From assembly GCA_037043455.1 (NCBI GenBank), contig JAWPHD010001270.1, positions 187,501 through 251,500 on the forward strand: a stretch of DNA of 64,000 nucleotides. Direction: 5' to 3'. The translations under genes and the position numbers were made by a program. How positions within the stretch are numbered: position 1 is the first letter of the stretch; each line of letters starts with the position of its first letter. The notes below the pieces were generated by a model that was not told where the DNA came from, did not search any database, and saw only the letters and a program-made list of their open reading frames with translations. Shown here one piece after another: positions 27,801-39,249 of the stretch. Source of the DNA: Cyrtodaria siliqua. Its lineage: Eukaryota; Mollusca; Bivalvia; Adapedonta; Hiatellidae.

Positions 27801-28765
27801 TAGACACAGCAGCCACCATTGTCCCAGTACAACAAGTCCCGCCACTCACGTTCTAGACACAGTAGCCACCATTGTCGCTGCATGTTACAACAAGTCCTGC
27901 TTCTCACGTTCTAGACACAGTAGCCACCATTGTCCCTGTGTGTCACAACAAGTCCTGCTTCTCACGTTCTAGACACAGCAGCCACCATTGTCCCAGTACA
28001 ACAAGTCCCGCCACTCACGTTCTAGACACAGCAGCCACCATTGTCCCAGTACAACAAGACCCGCCACTCACGTTCTAGACAAAGTAGCCACCATTGTCCC
28101 AGTACAACAAGTCCTGCCACTCACGTTATAGACACAGTAGCCACAATTGTCCCTGCATGTTACAACAAGTCCTGCTTCTCACGTTCTAGACACAGTAGCC
28201 ACCATTGTCCCTGTATGTTTCAACAAGTCCTGCTTCACACGTTCTAGATACAGTAGCCACCATTGTCCCTGTATGTTACAATAAGTACTGTCACAAGTGA
28301 TTTCAAGTCAGAGACGTTAACCACTCGGCCACGGACGCCCCGTATGTTACAACAAGTCCTGCTTATTACGTTCTAGACACAGTAGCCACCATTGTCCTTG
28401 TATGTTACAATAAGTACTGTCACTCACGTTCTAGACACACTAGCCACCATTGTCCCAGTACAACAAGTCCAGCCACTCACGTTATAAACACAGTAGCCAC
28501 CATTGTCCCCGTATGTTACAACAAGTCCTGCTTCTCACGTTCTAAACACAGTAACCACCATTGTCCTTGTATGTTACAATAAGTACTGTCACTCACGTTC
28601 TAGACACAGTAGCCACCAGTGTCCCTGTATGTTACAACAAGTCTTGCCGCTCACGTTCTGGACACAGTAGCCACCATTGTCCCTGTATGTTACAACAAGT
28701 ACTGCCACTCACGTTCTAGACACAGTATCCACCAGTGTCCCAGTATGTTACAACAAGTCCTCCCC
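21878..28765. repeat. 58 bp minisatellite with higher-order structure, ~6.9 kb, ~120 copies
   Basis: Each unit contains CACTCACGTTCTAGACACAG, GTAGCCACCATTGTCCC and GTATGTTACAACA(A/T)GTCC. Shorter units lack the TATGTTA segment and read CCCAGTACAACAAGTCC. Blocks are duplicated: 23287-23548 recurs 451 bases later, and a block at 24536-24858 recurs 1,853 bases later (26389-26711) and in part again near 27872. One unit is interrupted by a tRNA-Ser-like fragment (28292-28342). All open frames here are artefacts. Confidence 0.96.
28292..28342 (-). repeat. tRNA-Ser(UGA)-like 5' half embedded in the 58 bp array (SINE head remnant)
   Basis: On the minus strand the sequence GGGGCGTCCG is followed by the A-box-like TGGCCGAGTGGTTAA (28317-28331) and then CTGACTTGAAATCA, which reads as an anticodon arm with loop CTTGAAA and anticodon TGA. 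It covers only the 5' half of a tRNA: there is no variable arm, T arm or B box. It sits between minisatellite units, so it is an insertion, either a truncated tRNA-derived SINE head or a copied tRNA fragment. Confidence 0.65.
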
Positions 28766-29159
28766 CTACCCCTCCTACCACCCACCTATCCACTAACCCC
28801 TTCATCCACGCCTCTAGTCTACAATATTCGCATTATCAACTGTCTAGTCTAGTTGTTTTCTACATTTAGCTCATTTGTTAGTTCTGTTGAATTAAATGAT
28901 ATTTTGCAAACGTAAAGAGTTTGCATTTTTATCGTTGTATTTAAGATCTGTGACAATGAGCGTAAATAGTTTTAGGTTGCCATGACAGGTGTCGTAAAAG
29001 TGAGAAAAAAAGAAAACAGTTGATACAGCGTAAAATATCGCATACCGAATAGGCTTATTAGTACCTTACCGGTTTCTACCGGAGGGAACTTCAATCCATC
29101 GGACCAAGTATTTTCCGATCATTGTACATTGAGGGATTTAAAAAAACAACTTCGCTCAG
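28766..29159. other. non-coding spacer
   Basis: C-rich leader (CCCCCTACCCCTCCTACC) then AT-rich unique sequence. No gene seen. Confidence 0.5.
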
Positions 29160-30240
29160 GCTTGGGATTGCTATTCGGGTCATATATATGGTCAAAGGTC
29201 AAGGTCACTGTAACTATAAATATAAAAGTGGTTCTGCTCAATAACTTTAGTTTCTCTTGACGAATTTTATCGAAACTTCAACACAAGGTGCGGCTCATGG
29301 AAATAAAGGTTGATTTGCTTGTTCGGATCATTTTGGTCAAATTCAGTGTCACTGTTAGTATAAATAGAAAATTGGTTTTCGTTTATGGATTTTAAAGAAA
29401 CATTGCCACGTGGAAAGAAAGCATGTGATTGGTATCCGGGTCATTTGGTCGAAGATCAATGTCAGTGTTACTATAAATAGAAAAGTTGTTCCACTCAGTA
29501 TGTTTAGTTTTCCTCGAAGGCTTTTCATGAATTTCAATACAAAGTGCGACTCATAGATTGTAGCTTAATATTGTTATTCGGGTCATTTGCTCAAAGGTCA
29601 ATAGCACTGTTATTTCAAATAGAAAACTGGTTTCCACTTAATAAATTTAGTTTCCCTTGACGGATTTTAACAGATGCGGGTCATGGTATGATAGATTGTT
29701 ATTGTTATTCGTGTCACAAGTTCATTGTTAATAATTATATCTATATAGAAATATGAGTTCTGCTCAGTATTTTAGGAATGTTAACGTTGGTCTCAAGATG
29801 TGGCTCGTAGAAAGGAAGCTTGGAATTGTTATTTTCGTCATTCGGGCAAAGGTCAAGGTCACTATTACTACAAATATAATATTGGTTAAGCGATCAAATG
29901 CTATAGTTTGTATCAGTTTCCCTTAAGAACTGTTCAGAAATTTTTTCCACAAGGTGCGATTCATGGGAATAAAACGTGGGTTTGTTATTCGGGTTATTTG
30001 GTCAACGGTCAAGGTCACATTTACTATAAATAAAAAATTGCGTGCCACTCAATAAATTCAGTTTCCCTTAAGAAAGTTTAAGGAAGCTTTACCACAAAGG
30101 GAAGCTCATAGAAAGGAAGATTGGGAGTGTTATTTCGATCATTTGGTCAAAGGCCAAGGTCACTTTACTATAAATAGAAAATTGGTTTCCGTTCAACAAC
30201 TTTAGCTTTACTTGAAGGAGTCTGAATGAAGTTTAGCACA
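29160..30240 (+). repeat. ~145 bp tandem repeat, ~8 diverged copies
   Basis: Each copy runs GGGTCATTTGGTCAAAGGTC, then CACTGTTACTATAAATAGAAAA, a stretch near TTTAGTTTCCCTTGA, then CACAAGGTGCGGCTCATGGAA. Copies begin near 29178, 29325, 29437, 29580, 29710, 29836, 29990 and 30135. Three copies keep an exact TCAAGGTCA (29199-29207, 29853-29861, 30009-30017). It abuts the 36 bp array. This type of GGTCAAGGTCA repeat is, to my knowledge, common in bivalve genomes. Confidence 0.85.
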
Positions 30241-30254
30241 ATGGCAGCGGACTA

Positions 30255-32520
30255 TATCTTAAGATAGTTCAATATAGTTCAATAAATCGACTGCGTCCGA
30301 TATCTTAGTATAGTTCAATAAATCAACTGCCTCCTTTATCTTAGTATAGTTCAATAAATCAACTGCGTCCTATATCTTAGTATAGTTCAATCAACCAACT
30401 GCGTCCTATATCTTGATATAGTTCAATTAATCAACTGAGTCCTATAAATTAGTATAGCTCAAATAATCAACTACGTCATATATCTTACTATTGTTCAATT
30501 AATCAACTACGTCCTATATCTTAGTATAGTTCAATTATTAGCTGCGTCCGATATCTTAGTATAGTTCAATTAATCAACTGAGTCTTATAAATTAGTATAG
30601 TTCAACTAATCAACTGAATCCTATAAATTAGTATTGTTCAATTAATCAACTGAATCCTATAAATTAGTATAGCTCAATTAATCAACTACGTCCTATATCG
30701 TAGTATAGTTCAATTAATTAACTGCGTCCTATATCTTAGTATAGTTCAATTAATCAACTGCGTCCTATATTTGAGTGTAGTTCAATTAATCAACTGAATC
30801 TTATAAATTAGTATAGCTCAATTAATAAACTACTTCCTATAGCTTAGTATAGTTCAATTAATCAACTGCGTCCTATATCTTAGTATAGTTCAATTAATCA
30901 ACTGAATCCTATAAATTAGTATAGCTCAATTAATCAACTACGTCCTATATCTTAGTATAGTTCATTTAATAAACTGCGTCCTATATCTTAGTATAGTTCA
31001 ATTAATCAACTGCGCTCTAGAACTTAGTATAGTTCAATTAATCAACTGCGTTCTATATCGTGCTATAGTTCAATTAATTAACTGCGTCCCAGATCTTAGT
31101 ATAGTTCAATAAATCAACTGCGTCTTATAAATTAGTATAGCTCAATTAATCAATTACGTGCTATATATTTGTACAGTCCAATTAATCAACTGCGTCCTAT
31201 ATCTTAGTATAGTTCAATTAATCAACTGAGTCCTTTGAATTAGTATAGTTCAATTAATCAACTGAATCCTATAAATTAGTATAGCTCAGTTAATCAACTA
31301 CGTCCTATATCTTATTATAGCTCAATTAATCAACTAGGTCCTATATATTAGTATAGCTCAATTAATCAACTACGTCCTATATCTTTGTATAGTTCAATTA
31401 ATCAACTGAGTCTTATAAATTAGTATAGTTCAATTAATCAACTGCGTCCGATATCTTAGTATAGCTCAATTAATCGACTACGTGCTATATCTTAGTATAG
31501 CTCAATTAATCAACTGCGTCCTATATCTTAGTATATAGTTCAATTGTTAGCTGCGTCCTATATCTGAGTATAGTTCAATTAATCAACTGCGTCTCAAATC
31601 TGAGTATAGTTCAATAAATCAACTGCGTCCTGTATCTTAGTATAATTCAATTAATCAACTGCGTCCAATATCTTAGTATGGCTCAATTAATCAACTACGT
31701 CCTATATCTTAGTATAGCTCAATTAATCAACTGCGTCCGATATCTTAGTATAGCTCAATAAATCAACTGCGTCCTATATCTTAATATAATTCAATGAATC
31801 AACTGCGTCCAATATCTTAGTATGGCTCAATGAATCAAGTACGTCCTATATCTTAGTACAGCTCAATTAATCAACTGCGTCCGATATCTTATTATAGCTC
31901 AATTAATCAACTGCGTCCTATATCTTAGTATATTTCAATTAATCAACTGAATCCTATAAATTAGAATAGCTCAATTAATCAACTACGTCCTATATCTTAG
32001 CATAGTTCAATTATTAGCTGCGTCCTATATCTTAATATAGTTCAATAAATCAATTGCGTCCTATATCTTAGTATAGTTCAATTACTCAGCTGCGTCCGAT
32101 ATCTCATTAGTATAGCTCAATTAGTCAACTACGTCCTATATCTTAGTATAGCTCAATTAATCAACTACGTCCTATATCTTAGTATAGCTCAATTAATCAA
32201 CCTATATCTTAGTATAGCTCAATTAATCAACTGCGTCCTATATCTTAGTATAGTTCAGTTATTAGCTGCGTCCTATATCTTAGTATAGTTCAATTAATCA
32301 ACTGCGTCCCATATCTTAGTATTGTTCAATAAATCAACTGCGTCCTATATCTTAGTATAGTTCAGTCAACCAACTGCGTCCTATATCATTGTATAGTTCA
32401 ATTAATCAACTGAGTCCTAAAAATTAGTATAGCTCAATTAATCAACTACGTCATATATCTTACTATTGTTCAATTAATCAGCTGCGTCCTATATCTTAGT
32501 ATAGTTCAATTAATCAACTC
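30255..32520. repeat. 36 bp minisatellite, ~62 copies
   Basis: Unit contains AGTATAGTTCAATTAATCAA followed by variants of CTGCGTCCTATATCTT. Two main unit classes alternate, one with TAGTTC and CTGCGTCC, the other with TAGCTC and CTACGTCC or CTGAATCC. No open frames. Confidence 0.95.
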
Positions 32521-33540
32521 CCGTCATACTCTGGTCAGATACCTCTATTGATTTGGGGCTTCTGATTGGCTGAACAAAGTGTAGGGTCTATTAGGGCATA
32601 TAGTCAGATTGTAAGGTAGATTCTGATTGGATTAAATTAACCAATAAAAGATCAAAAATTATATTTCCATCATAAAACTTGTTTAATTGGGATATTTCGA
32701 CTGAAATTTGCATTTTATGGGTACAATTGAACTGAGGGTATTTTGCAAAAAGTAAAATTTCTTTACTGCCATTCTTGGGGTGCCCACCTTCAGTTGAAAG
32801 CATTGCTAGTCATTTTTAAGTGTCTCTAAGATAGTTCTTTATAAAAAAAAAAGTTAGTTTTTTCATCCGTTCAGATATAGGAATGGGGGTTGTAAGCCAA
32901 AAGCCTACAATGGAGGCCTATGGGAAATGCAATAGGTATATATGACCATATGAATGTATCTTAATAAACAGTGTATCGTAATAAACAGTGTATCGTAATA
33001 AACAGTGTATCGTAATAAACAGTTGTGCTTTATTAAAGTTTAACAAATTAGTTGGTTTACGATAGAGCACATATGAATTAATTATTTCACAAGATGTCTT
33101 ACACAGTGATAGTATCAGTCACTTCCAGCAATATAAATGATTTAAAGGAATGTAATGTACGTACAGTCAATTTGACACGAGCCACAGAGGCTCCAGCCTT
33201 CCACAAAACATTTAACTTGTAGGCAAGTTAATTGTGTTATATCTTACGGTAGAATACACATCGGATTTGAAAGACATCTTTATTAAACATTAAACTTAAT
33301 ATACGTATTTAATTTAACAAAAAGACGCAGCCAACGATATTCACCCGAAACGCTCTATTGGTATTGTTGATGGTATTAAGAAAATACATATGGACGCGTT
33401 CAATTCAACAGTTTATGCATACTGCAAGGGAGAGTTATAAACATATAATTTAAAGGCCAAACAAAACAAGAGCGCCAAATGTCCCCGAATTGCTCACCTG
33501 ATGGTCGTCGACTGACAGACAAATTAGTCGAACAATATTT
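32521..33540. other. non-coding spacer with short 17 bp repeat
   Basis: AT-rich unique sequence. AATAAACAGTGTATCGT repeats about four times at 32963-33022. No gene seen. Confidence 0.55.
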
Positions 33541-33682
33541 TAAATATTGCATCCCAGTGAGGGTGACAGTGGATATTGTCAACCTGAGGAAAAATAATGT
33601 CAACCTCGGTCAACAGTCACCCTCACTGGGGTTCCTCAGGTTGAAAATATCCACTGTCACCCTCACTGGGATGTAATATTTA
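33541..33682. repeat. foldback element with 50 bp arms
   Basis: Left arm 33541-33590 and right arm 33633-33682 are reverse complements with about two mismatches. Both carry CCCAGTGAGGGTGACAGTGG or its complement. A third partial copy of the motif (CAGTCACCCTCACTGGGG) lies between them. The frames on opposite strands that read similar peptides are a direct result of this symmetry. Confidence 0.85.
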
Positions 33683-33711
33683 TTTTATTATACCGAACAA
33701 AAACGGCCAGT

Positions 33712-33965
33712 TCCATGGTGTTCAAATTGTCAAATTGTCGCCTCGTACGTCGGATGGGGACGTAAACCGGGCGGTCCCGTGTATCGGTCTATCCACCGAG
33801 CACGTTAAAGAACCATAGGCATCTATTCGATAATAAGAGTAGGGCAGGTTCCCGGATTCCTATGTATCCTCCCCCTCTCTCTGGGGCGGCTCTAAATAAC
33901 CTATACTGTGTTGATGAGCCGTTAAACAACATTCAATTCAATTCAATTCAAATTGTCGCGAATAT
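33712..33965 (+). mobile_element. SINE body and tail (head truncated)
   Basis: Contains CACGTTAAAGAACC, CTCTCTCTGGGGCGGCTC with TAAATAAC, TTGATGAGCCGTTAAAC, and a tail of repeated ATTCA. The CACGTTAAAG...GGTTCC...TGATGAGCC order matches the fuller SINE at 44778-45180, and the GGGGCGGCTCTAAATAAC block matches the minus-strand SINE at 61160-61480. The tRNA-like head is missing. Confidence 0.75.
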
Positions 33966-34191
33966 GCTCGCCATAGTTTGGAAAACCAAGCGTCTTACGA
34001 TTGACATAACCTCAACTGTATTTTAATAAGCGTCCGCCGATTTAAAGCTTGTTGTAATTGGGAAAACCCTAAACCTATGTTTATACTTCCTGTGACGTAA
34101 CAATTGTGTGATAGTAAAAATTGTTTACCGGTGAACAGTATACAGTTATTTCATGGGTGTTTTGGGAGCAGTCAAAACTATTGTCCCTCGG

Positions 34192-34266
34192 TATTGGGGA
34201 CGACCTGGGAAACTGTTGCCCGAGGCCGTTAGCCGAGGGCAACAGTTCCCCAGGTTGTCCTCGATA
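34192..34266. repeat. 75 bp near-perfect hairpin
   Basis: Arms 34192-34226 and 34232-34266 are complementary with few mismatches; each has ACTGTTGCCC or GGGCAACAGT and a loop of five bases. A 25 bp block ATCGGATTTGAAAGACATCTT at 33257-33280 is repeated inverted just beyond it (34276-34300), so it may be part of a larger foldback. Confidence 0.8.
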
Positions 34267-34330
34267 GGAAAGCAAAATGAAAGATGTCTTTCAAATCCGA
34301 TGTCAATCTATAAGAAAACAAAATGATAAA

Positions 34331-35471
34331 AGTTTAATGATTTAATTATATGTCATAATAGCTAAATTATGGCTAGACCGAGGCAGTTTCCTCGGTAGAA
34401 TTTTGGGAATGTACTCGGTACATACTTTACATAAAAACAACTTCAGAAAAATAATCAATCACTGACACCGTCGTGCTTCGAACTGAAAATGCACTTAAAC
34501 ACAGAAAATCGCATGTAGAAAACAAAATTGTGGGGAGTTGGGGCGCGATGTGCATGCCACCGGACCTCCTTATTTATAAAAGGATTTGCCTCTTTAAATT
34601 TTTGGGCTGGCTAAAGGCCTGTAACTATTAATAACTGACTCCTATTTTACAAAAAAACAACTTCTGTGACGTTGGATCATGACGTCAATAAGATGTTTAT
34701 GACGTCGACGTCATCCGTCGAATAAAGCTAAAACATTTCGCTTATAATATACATTAATTTGTTTAAAATGTAATAAATAGACTACTTAACTGCTGGGTTA
34801 GATTATACGGAAATCATTCAGTCGATACTTCTTCACGCATTCAGATCGCGCATGAAACAGTTCATTGTCTGGAGGACAACAGTCGAACTGTTTCACCCCT
34901 GTGACGTCAATATCGGGAAACAGTCATAAATGTCTAATAACCATTTAATAGAAAGTTAGGTAATAATAAAAATTACTTCACGCTAAGGGTATGGGCAATT
35001 TATACAGGAGTGTAAACGTAAGGCATAGTAATATACATTAGCAGACAGATAACTTCATAAAAATACACAAGAGTAAACGAGCCTGACGAGGTCGCTCTAT
35101 TGAAACATGACTCTTATAAAAACAATAACTGAAGTTAGGTATGTATTCTGTCAATATGATGCGAAAAAAACAATGATGTATCACAGAAGAATTGATTTCA
35201 TTTGTCAATTTCCCTTGATGTCGACACTTATTTCCAACAACAACAACAACAACAACAACAACGACGACGACGACAACAACCACCACACTGAGTTTCCTTT
35301 AAAATCGATGCAAAGGTATGACCCCACGGAGCAGGGCCAAATGATTACCATTTCAACACATCTGGTAGAGGACCGTGAGCTAATGCTACATGTAAAAAAA
35401 CTAGACTATGGACCAACTTGAACCCCAGGTTAACCATGCGAACAAACTTTCTCGAGGACCATACGCTACAT
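34331..35471. other. non-coding with AAC/GAC microsatellite
   Basis: AT-rich, with a short hairpin at 34852-34894 (TGAAACAGTTC and GAACTGTTTCA) and an AAC/GAC triplet repeat at 35237-35280. The 104-codon frame at 35107-35421 crosses the triplet repeat (poly-Asn/Asp) and has no domain. Confidence 0.5.
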
Positions 35472-35632
35472 GCAAACATTTTCTACATATGTTTACTTCC
35501 GGTTTTACTAAAAGAAGTGATCCGATTGGACGATTTTCGGTTTCTGATTACGTATATTTTTACTGTTAAATATCATCCAATCGGATCACTTCTTTGAGTA
35601 CAACCGGAAGTAAACATATATAGGAAACGTTT
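35472..35632. repeat. foldback hairpin with ~45 bp arms
   Basis: Left arm 35486-35530 and right arm 35576-35620 are inverted repeats carrying GTTTACTTCCGGTT and AACCGGAAGTAAAC at the outside and GAAGTGATCCGATTGGA and its complement inside. Partial complementarity extends about 10 bases outwards. Confidence 0.85.
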
Positions 35633-36114
35633 TAACGGTAGAAATTGGCGATTTTACTTAAATTTCTCACCACGGAGTGCTTTTTATACGAACTGTGAAT
35701 ATACTGTGATAAATGGGAATCAGACCTAACGAACGGTGTAAAGGACTTGAATATATTCGGTAATTTGACAAAGATACAGAATTTGAAACGTGTTTGGTCA
35801 ACTTGGCCTCAAACATACTTCACTACCATGTAGGCAGTAGTGGTATGGTTTTTTTCTATTGTTTATATAGACAGTAGGTGTATCGTTTTTTTTTAAATTT
35901 AATATAATATTTGCGGCTCAAGCGCCAGTAGTTTTAGAGGAAAGGAAGACGTCTACGAGCGTCATATGGTTATAAGATTATAAGTGTACGAAAAACAATA
36001 AAATCTCTAGATATAGATTTAATTACACTAAATCAGCCGGATGTGCTCGCCTGGTGTAGTTCGAAAGTATTTCTGTATTAAAGATGCTAATATTTCTTTT
36101 CTTTAAAAACATTT
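35633..36114. other. non-coding, no gene seen
   Basis: AT-rich unique sequence without open frames above 60 codons. Confidence 0.5.
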
Positions 36115-36460
36115 TTAGAGCAGTTTCCTTATAATGTTTGGCTGTAACTATATTCTGGACATGTTGTTGATATTTGGAAATGCAGCTCATCATGCTTTTG
36201 ATAGATTTAGGTAAATTTGAAAAGTGAAAGTAGAACGGGTATGAAATTGCAAGGGGTAAAAATAATGTTGACCTTTGACACGGTGTTAGTATACAATTGA
36301 AGAAATATTTCTTAGAATATATTGACCCCCACTCCCATCTGTTATTTTTTTAATAGCCTAAATGTTTATTTGCATGATATTAAAAGTAAGTTCCCCAGAA
36401 TTCTAACGAGGTTTGAGTTTTAACTGGTTGTCAAAATCCTCACTTTACTATGGAAGGGGC
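36115..36460 (+). repeat. interspersed repeat, plus-strand copy of 3870-4215
   Basis: Inverted partner of 3870-4215 at 32 kb distance; see that entry for shared blocks. It contains a diverged 'TTTCTTAGAATATATTGACC' motif of the wider family. The 79-codon frame at 36413-36652 begins in this repeat and has no domain. Confidence 0.8.
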
Positions 36461-36659
36461 ATGGGGAACTATTTACGCTATTATAAACAAGCTGGTTATG
36501 ATTCCGGTGGTTTTATTTGTACAACTTTCATAGAAGAGGCGTTGGTACTCATTAATAAAGAAAGACACACTATGATATGTGTAGTGTGTAGCAATTCTGA
36601 AGAAGATCATTTGAACATGATTGACATTATGCTTTGGAAACGAACAGTTTGACAAATTA

Positions 36660-37020
36660 ACTATCTTATTTCCATGGAAATGACATTTATTACGGTGTTA
36701 TTTTGAAGAATTGACTAGCTTGTTTCATGGAAATGCAAATTGTATTGATATTAGAAACTTCTAAATGCACGACAAGACCACTAGTTTCATATGTGTATCA
36801 AGTTTTGTGAAGATAACTTGAGCGGTTTTGTAGTGATGCTCCGGAACGACATTTTCACAGATGTAATATTGTGTTTCCGTGGAAACACCAACGCTCAACA
36901 CTATTGATATTAGGAAGTCCATTATATCAATAGGCACCACAACACGTGACACTAGCATGATATGTGTGGCAAGTGTCGTGAAGATACCTTGAAGCAGTTA
37001 TGGAACTTTGTTTGTGGGGA
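36660..37020 (+). repeat. diverged tandem dispersed repeat (two copies)
   Basis: Two segments of about 175 bases share TTTCCATGGAAA/TTTCCGTGGAAAC, ATTGATATTAG, 'ACAAGACCACTAG' or 'ACAACACGTGACACTAG', and 'ATATGTGT...AAG.TTTGTGAAGATA'. A third fragment lies at 2945-3060. Confidence 0.65.
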
Positions 37021-37239
37021 ATAATAAAGATGCATTGATAAGTCTAGATCTTTCAAGACAAACGTCTAGAACAGTTCTTCTAAAACATGTTTGACTTTTA
37101 CTGGGATTCTGGCATCGTTCTGATTGGCTGATACAGACGCACATTCTATCGAAGATATACAGAACGGCAGAAAAACAATAAAGTAATCAATAAACAAAGA
37201 GAGAAACTTCATCATTATATCGACGATTTTGTTTGTTTT

Positions 37240-37368
37240 GTTTGTATGGTGTTTTACGTCATTTTCAACACATGTAAGGCTATATATGACGGTCGGTTTT
37301 TTTCGTGGTGGAGGCAGACCACCCACTTTTCCTGGGTAAAACCAGTACTGTACACCTCCCGCCAGAAC
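37240..37368 (+). repeat. short interspersed element, copy 1 of 3
   Basis: Contains TTTACGTCATTTTCAACAC, ATGTAAGGCTATATATGACG, GTGGTGGAGGCAGACCACCC and ACCTCCCGCCA. Copies 2 and 3 are at 52350-52487 and 57918-57996, all on the plus strand. The family has no identifiable coding capacity. It could be a SINE body, but I cannot see a Pol III box. Confidence 0.75.
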
Positions 37369-38127
37369 TAAATGTGGATAGTCAAAACTACTTTAATAAA
37401 ATAATAATAATTACGGACACGTGCTTCCGGTTTCAAATTGTGTTTCTGCAAAAAACGGTCAAGACGTTTGTATTTACAATCAAGCGTCTAAGATGATCAA
37501 GACTAATGCATGGGATAGCCGCTTGGTAATATAGGCGGCAGGTGATGTCCGGCAACTCGCCCAAGGATGTGTGCATGCTCGTGTTTGTGTTTCATACAAA
37601 TACCCTAATTGTGATTTTCATTGTGTATGTATTCATGTTTAAAGGACGTACATTAGGCTTTTCATGGCGGTCTAGGGGTCTGACTTAAAATTGATGATTT
37701 CAAATTGACAAATAATGATATGTTTTATTCTAAAGGGCCAACACGTAATCACTGCTTCAAGGAAATTCATTCACAGCAGTAATATGTGTTGTGTTACGCA
37801 GCAAGGTTAAGCATGTTAACCACGGTGTCATTCAATGTATATGGTGAATTGTGATTTTAGACCTGAATATCAGGGTCCTAAAACCATTTTTTTTTATTGA
37901 TATACTGAGGGAAAAAGGTTTAGCAATTTTTTTAGATCAAATAATACTGTATACAAGATATACTGACATTTTGGGACTTTACAGGCTTGACCCCTACGTT
38001 CATTTATTCGTTAGGTCATTAAGATGTTCGACTGTTATTGATGTGTGTTTAATAAAATATTGTGTCTATGGCAGTAGTTTCTTGATTTTACAACTAAAAA
38101 TGTATTATTTCCAGGATGCAACAAAAA
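37369..38127. other. non-coding, no gene seen
   Basis: AT-rich. A 94-codon frame at 37851-38135 is T-rich, runs into the next repeat and has no domain. Confidence 0.45.
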
Positions 38128-38365
38128 CTTGCTAAACTTTTTCCCCTCAGTATGTGACCCTTTTGTCACGAATTGGAACACTAAACTTTTCCCCCTCAGT
38201 ATATGATCCGTTTGTCACGAACTGGAACGCTAAACTTTTCCCCCTCAGTATATGACCCTTTTGTAAACTTTTCCCCCTCAGTATATGACCCTTTTGTCAC
38301 GAATTGGAACGCTAAACTTTGTTCCCTCAGTATATGACCCTTTTGTCATGAATTGGAACTTCCTC
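38128..38365. repeat. ~49 bp minisatellite, ~5 copies
   Basis: Unit contains CTAAACTTTTCCCCCTCAGT, then ATATGACCCTTTTGTCACGA and ATTGGAAC. One unit lacks its second half. Confidence 0.9.
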
Positions 38366-39249
38366 TTTTAAATAAATGTTTAACATTTTAATCATATCTT
38401 TATGATCATTTGTACATTTTTTTCTAGATTTGTTTCCATTGTAATCGTTGTTTAGATGATTTTCTTCCTGAAGAAGGCGTAAAGCCAAAATCGCTCGAGT
38501 ATCTATTTTAGCTAGTATACACGCTAGTTAAGAGTTTGTTTTATTTGTTTATAGCACTGTAAATGATAATTTTCAACATTGTATTTTAACATTTATCTAT
38601 CATTTAGTATACTTTCTGGATCCAGTGTTTGTGAATATATTTATTTCTAGAAAAGGCTGATGCACTTTAATGGGATATTTGTGTTACTTATTGATGGCAG
38701 AAGAATATGTTATAGGACCTGTTTACATGCATTTCTATCCATAAACAGATCCATATGCATGTATGAACACCTTAATTACAGGGACACACGGCAATCTGGA
38801 CACATGGCAATCTCGATTTTTTTTAAAAAATCACGGCGTCCCGTTAGATTTTCTACATAACTTGCATTTGTTCAATCATTAATATTAACTATAAGAATAT
38901 CTTAACGATACTTGTTGTTTAATATTACTAACTGTTTATTATAATATATCAATAATATACCCATAATTATAGTAAAATAACGAAGGAAAATTGAAAACTC
39001 AAAATGGTATTTAAATATATGTAAGCAGTTTTCAAGTCAATATGATACTGGATTAATCAATCAAGACGCGAATTTAATTCTTGATACAAACTTAAAAAGT
39101 GCCGTGTGCCCCTTGTCTTTAAATGTATTCAATCTGTATAAAGGCTAAAAATACAATCCCCTGTTTAAAATTGTGTTTTGGCAGATATGACATTTCATTA
39201 TATGATTAATAATTGATAATATGAAAATGAAAAAGTTACATTTTCTGAT
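38366..39249. other. non-coding, no gene seen
   Basis: Strongly AT-rich. The 66-codon frame at 38660-38860 has no domain. The motif CCTGAAGAAGGCGTAAAGCC at 38468-38487 resembles short hairpins near the ends of some Penelope-like elements, but no reverse transcriptase is present. Confidence 0.4.

Noticed and set aside
21878..28765. CRISPR-like appearance of regularly repeated ~20 bp blocks
   Set aside because: The intervals between repeats are themselves repeated, so there are no unique spacers; the genome is eukaryotic.
21949..28852. Dozens of frames with the CHSRSRHSSHHCP pattern
   Set aside because: Translations of the 58 bp minisatellite in shifting frames.
35083..35108. Hammerhead-ribozyme-like CTGACGAG ... 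GAAAC
   Set aside because: The sequence between the two core boxes does not form stem II, and no flanking stems pair.
38468..38487. Penelope-like terminal motif CCTGAAGAAGGCGTAAAGCC
   Set aside because: A short motif without a reverse transcriptase or GIY-YIG frame nearby; too weak to call an element.
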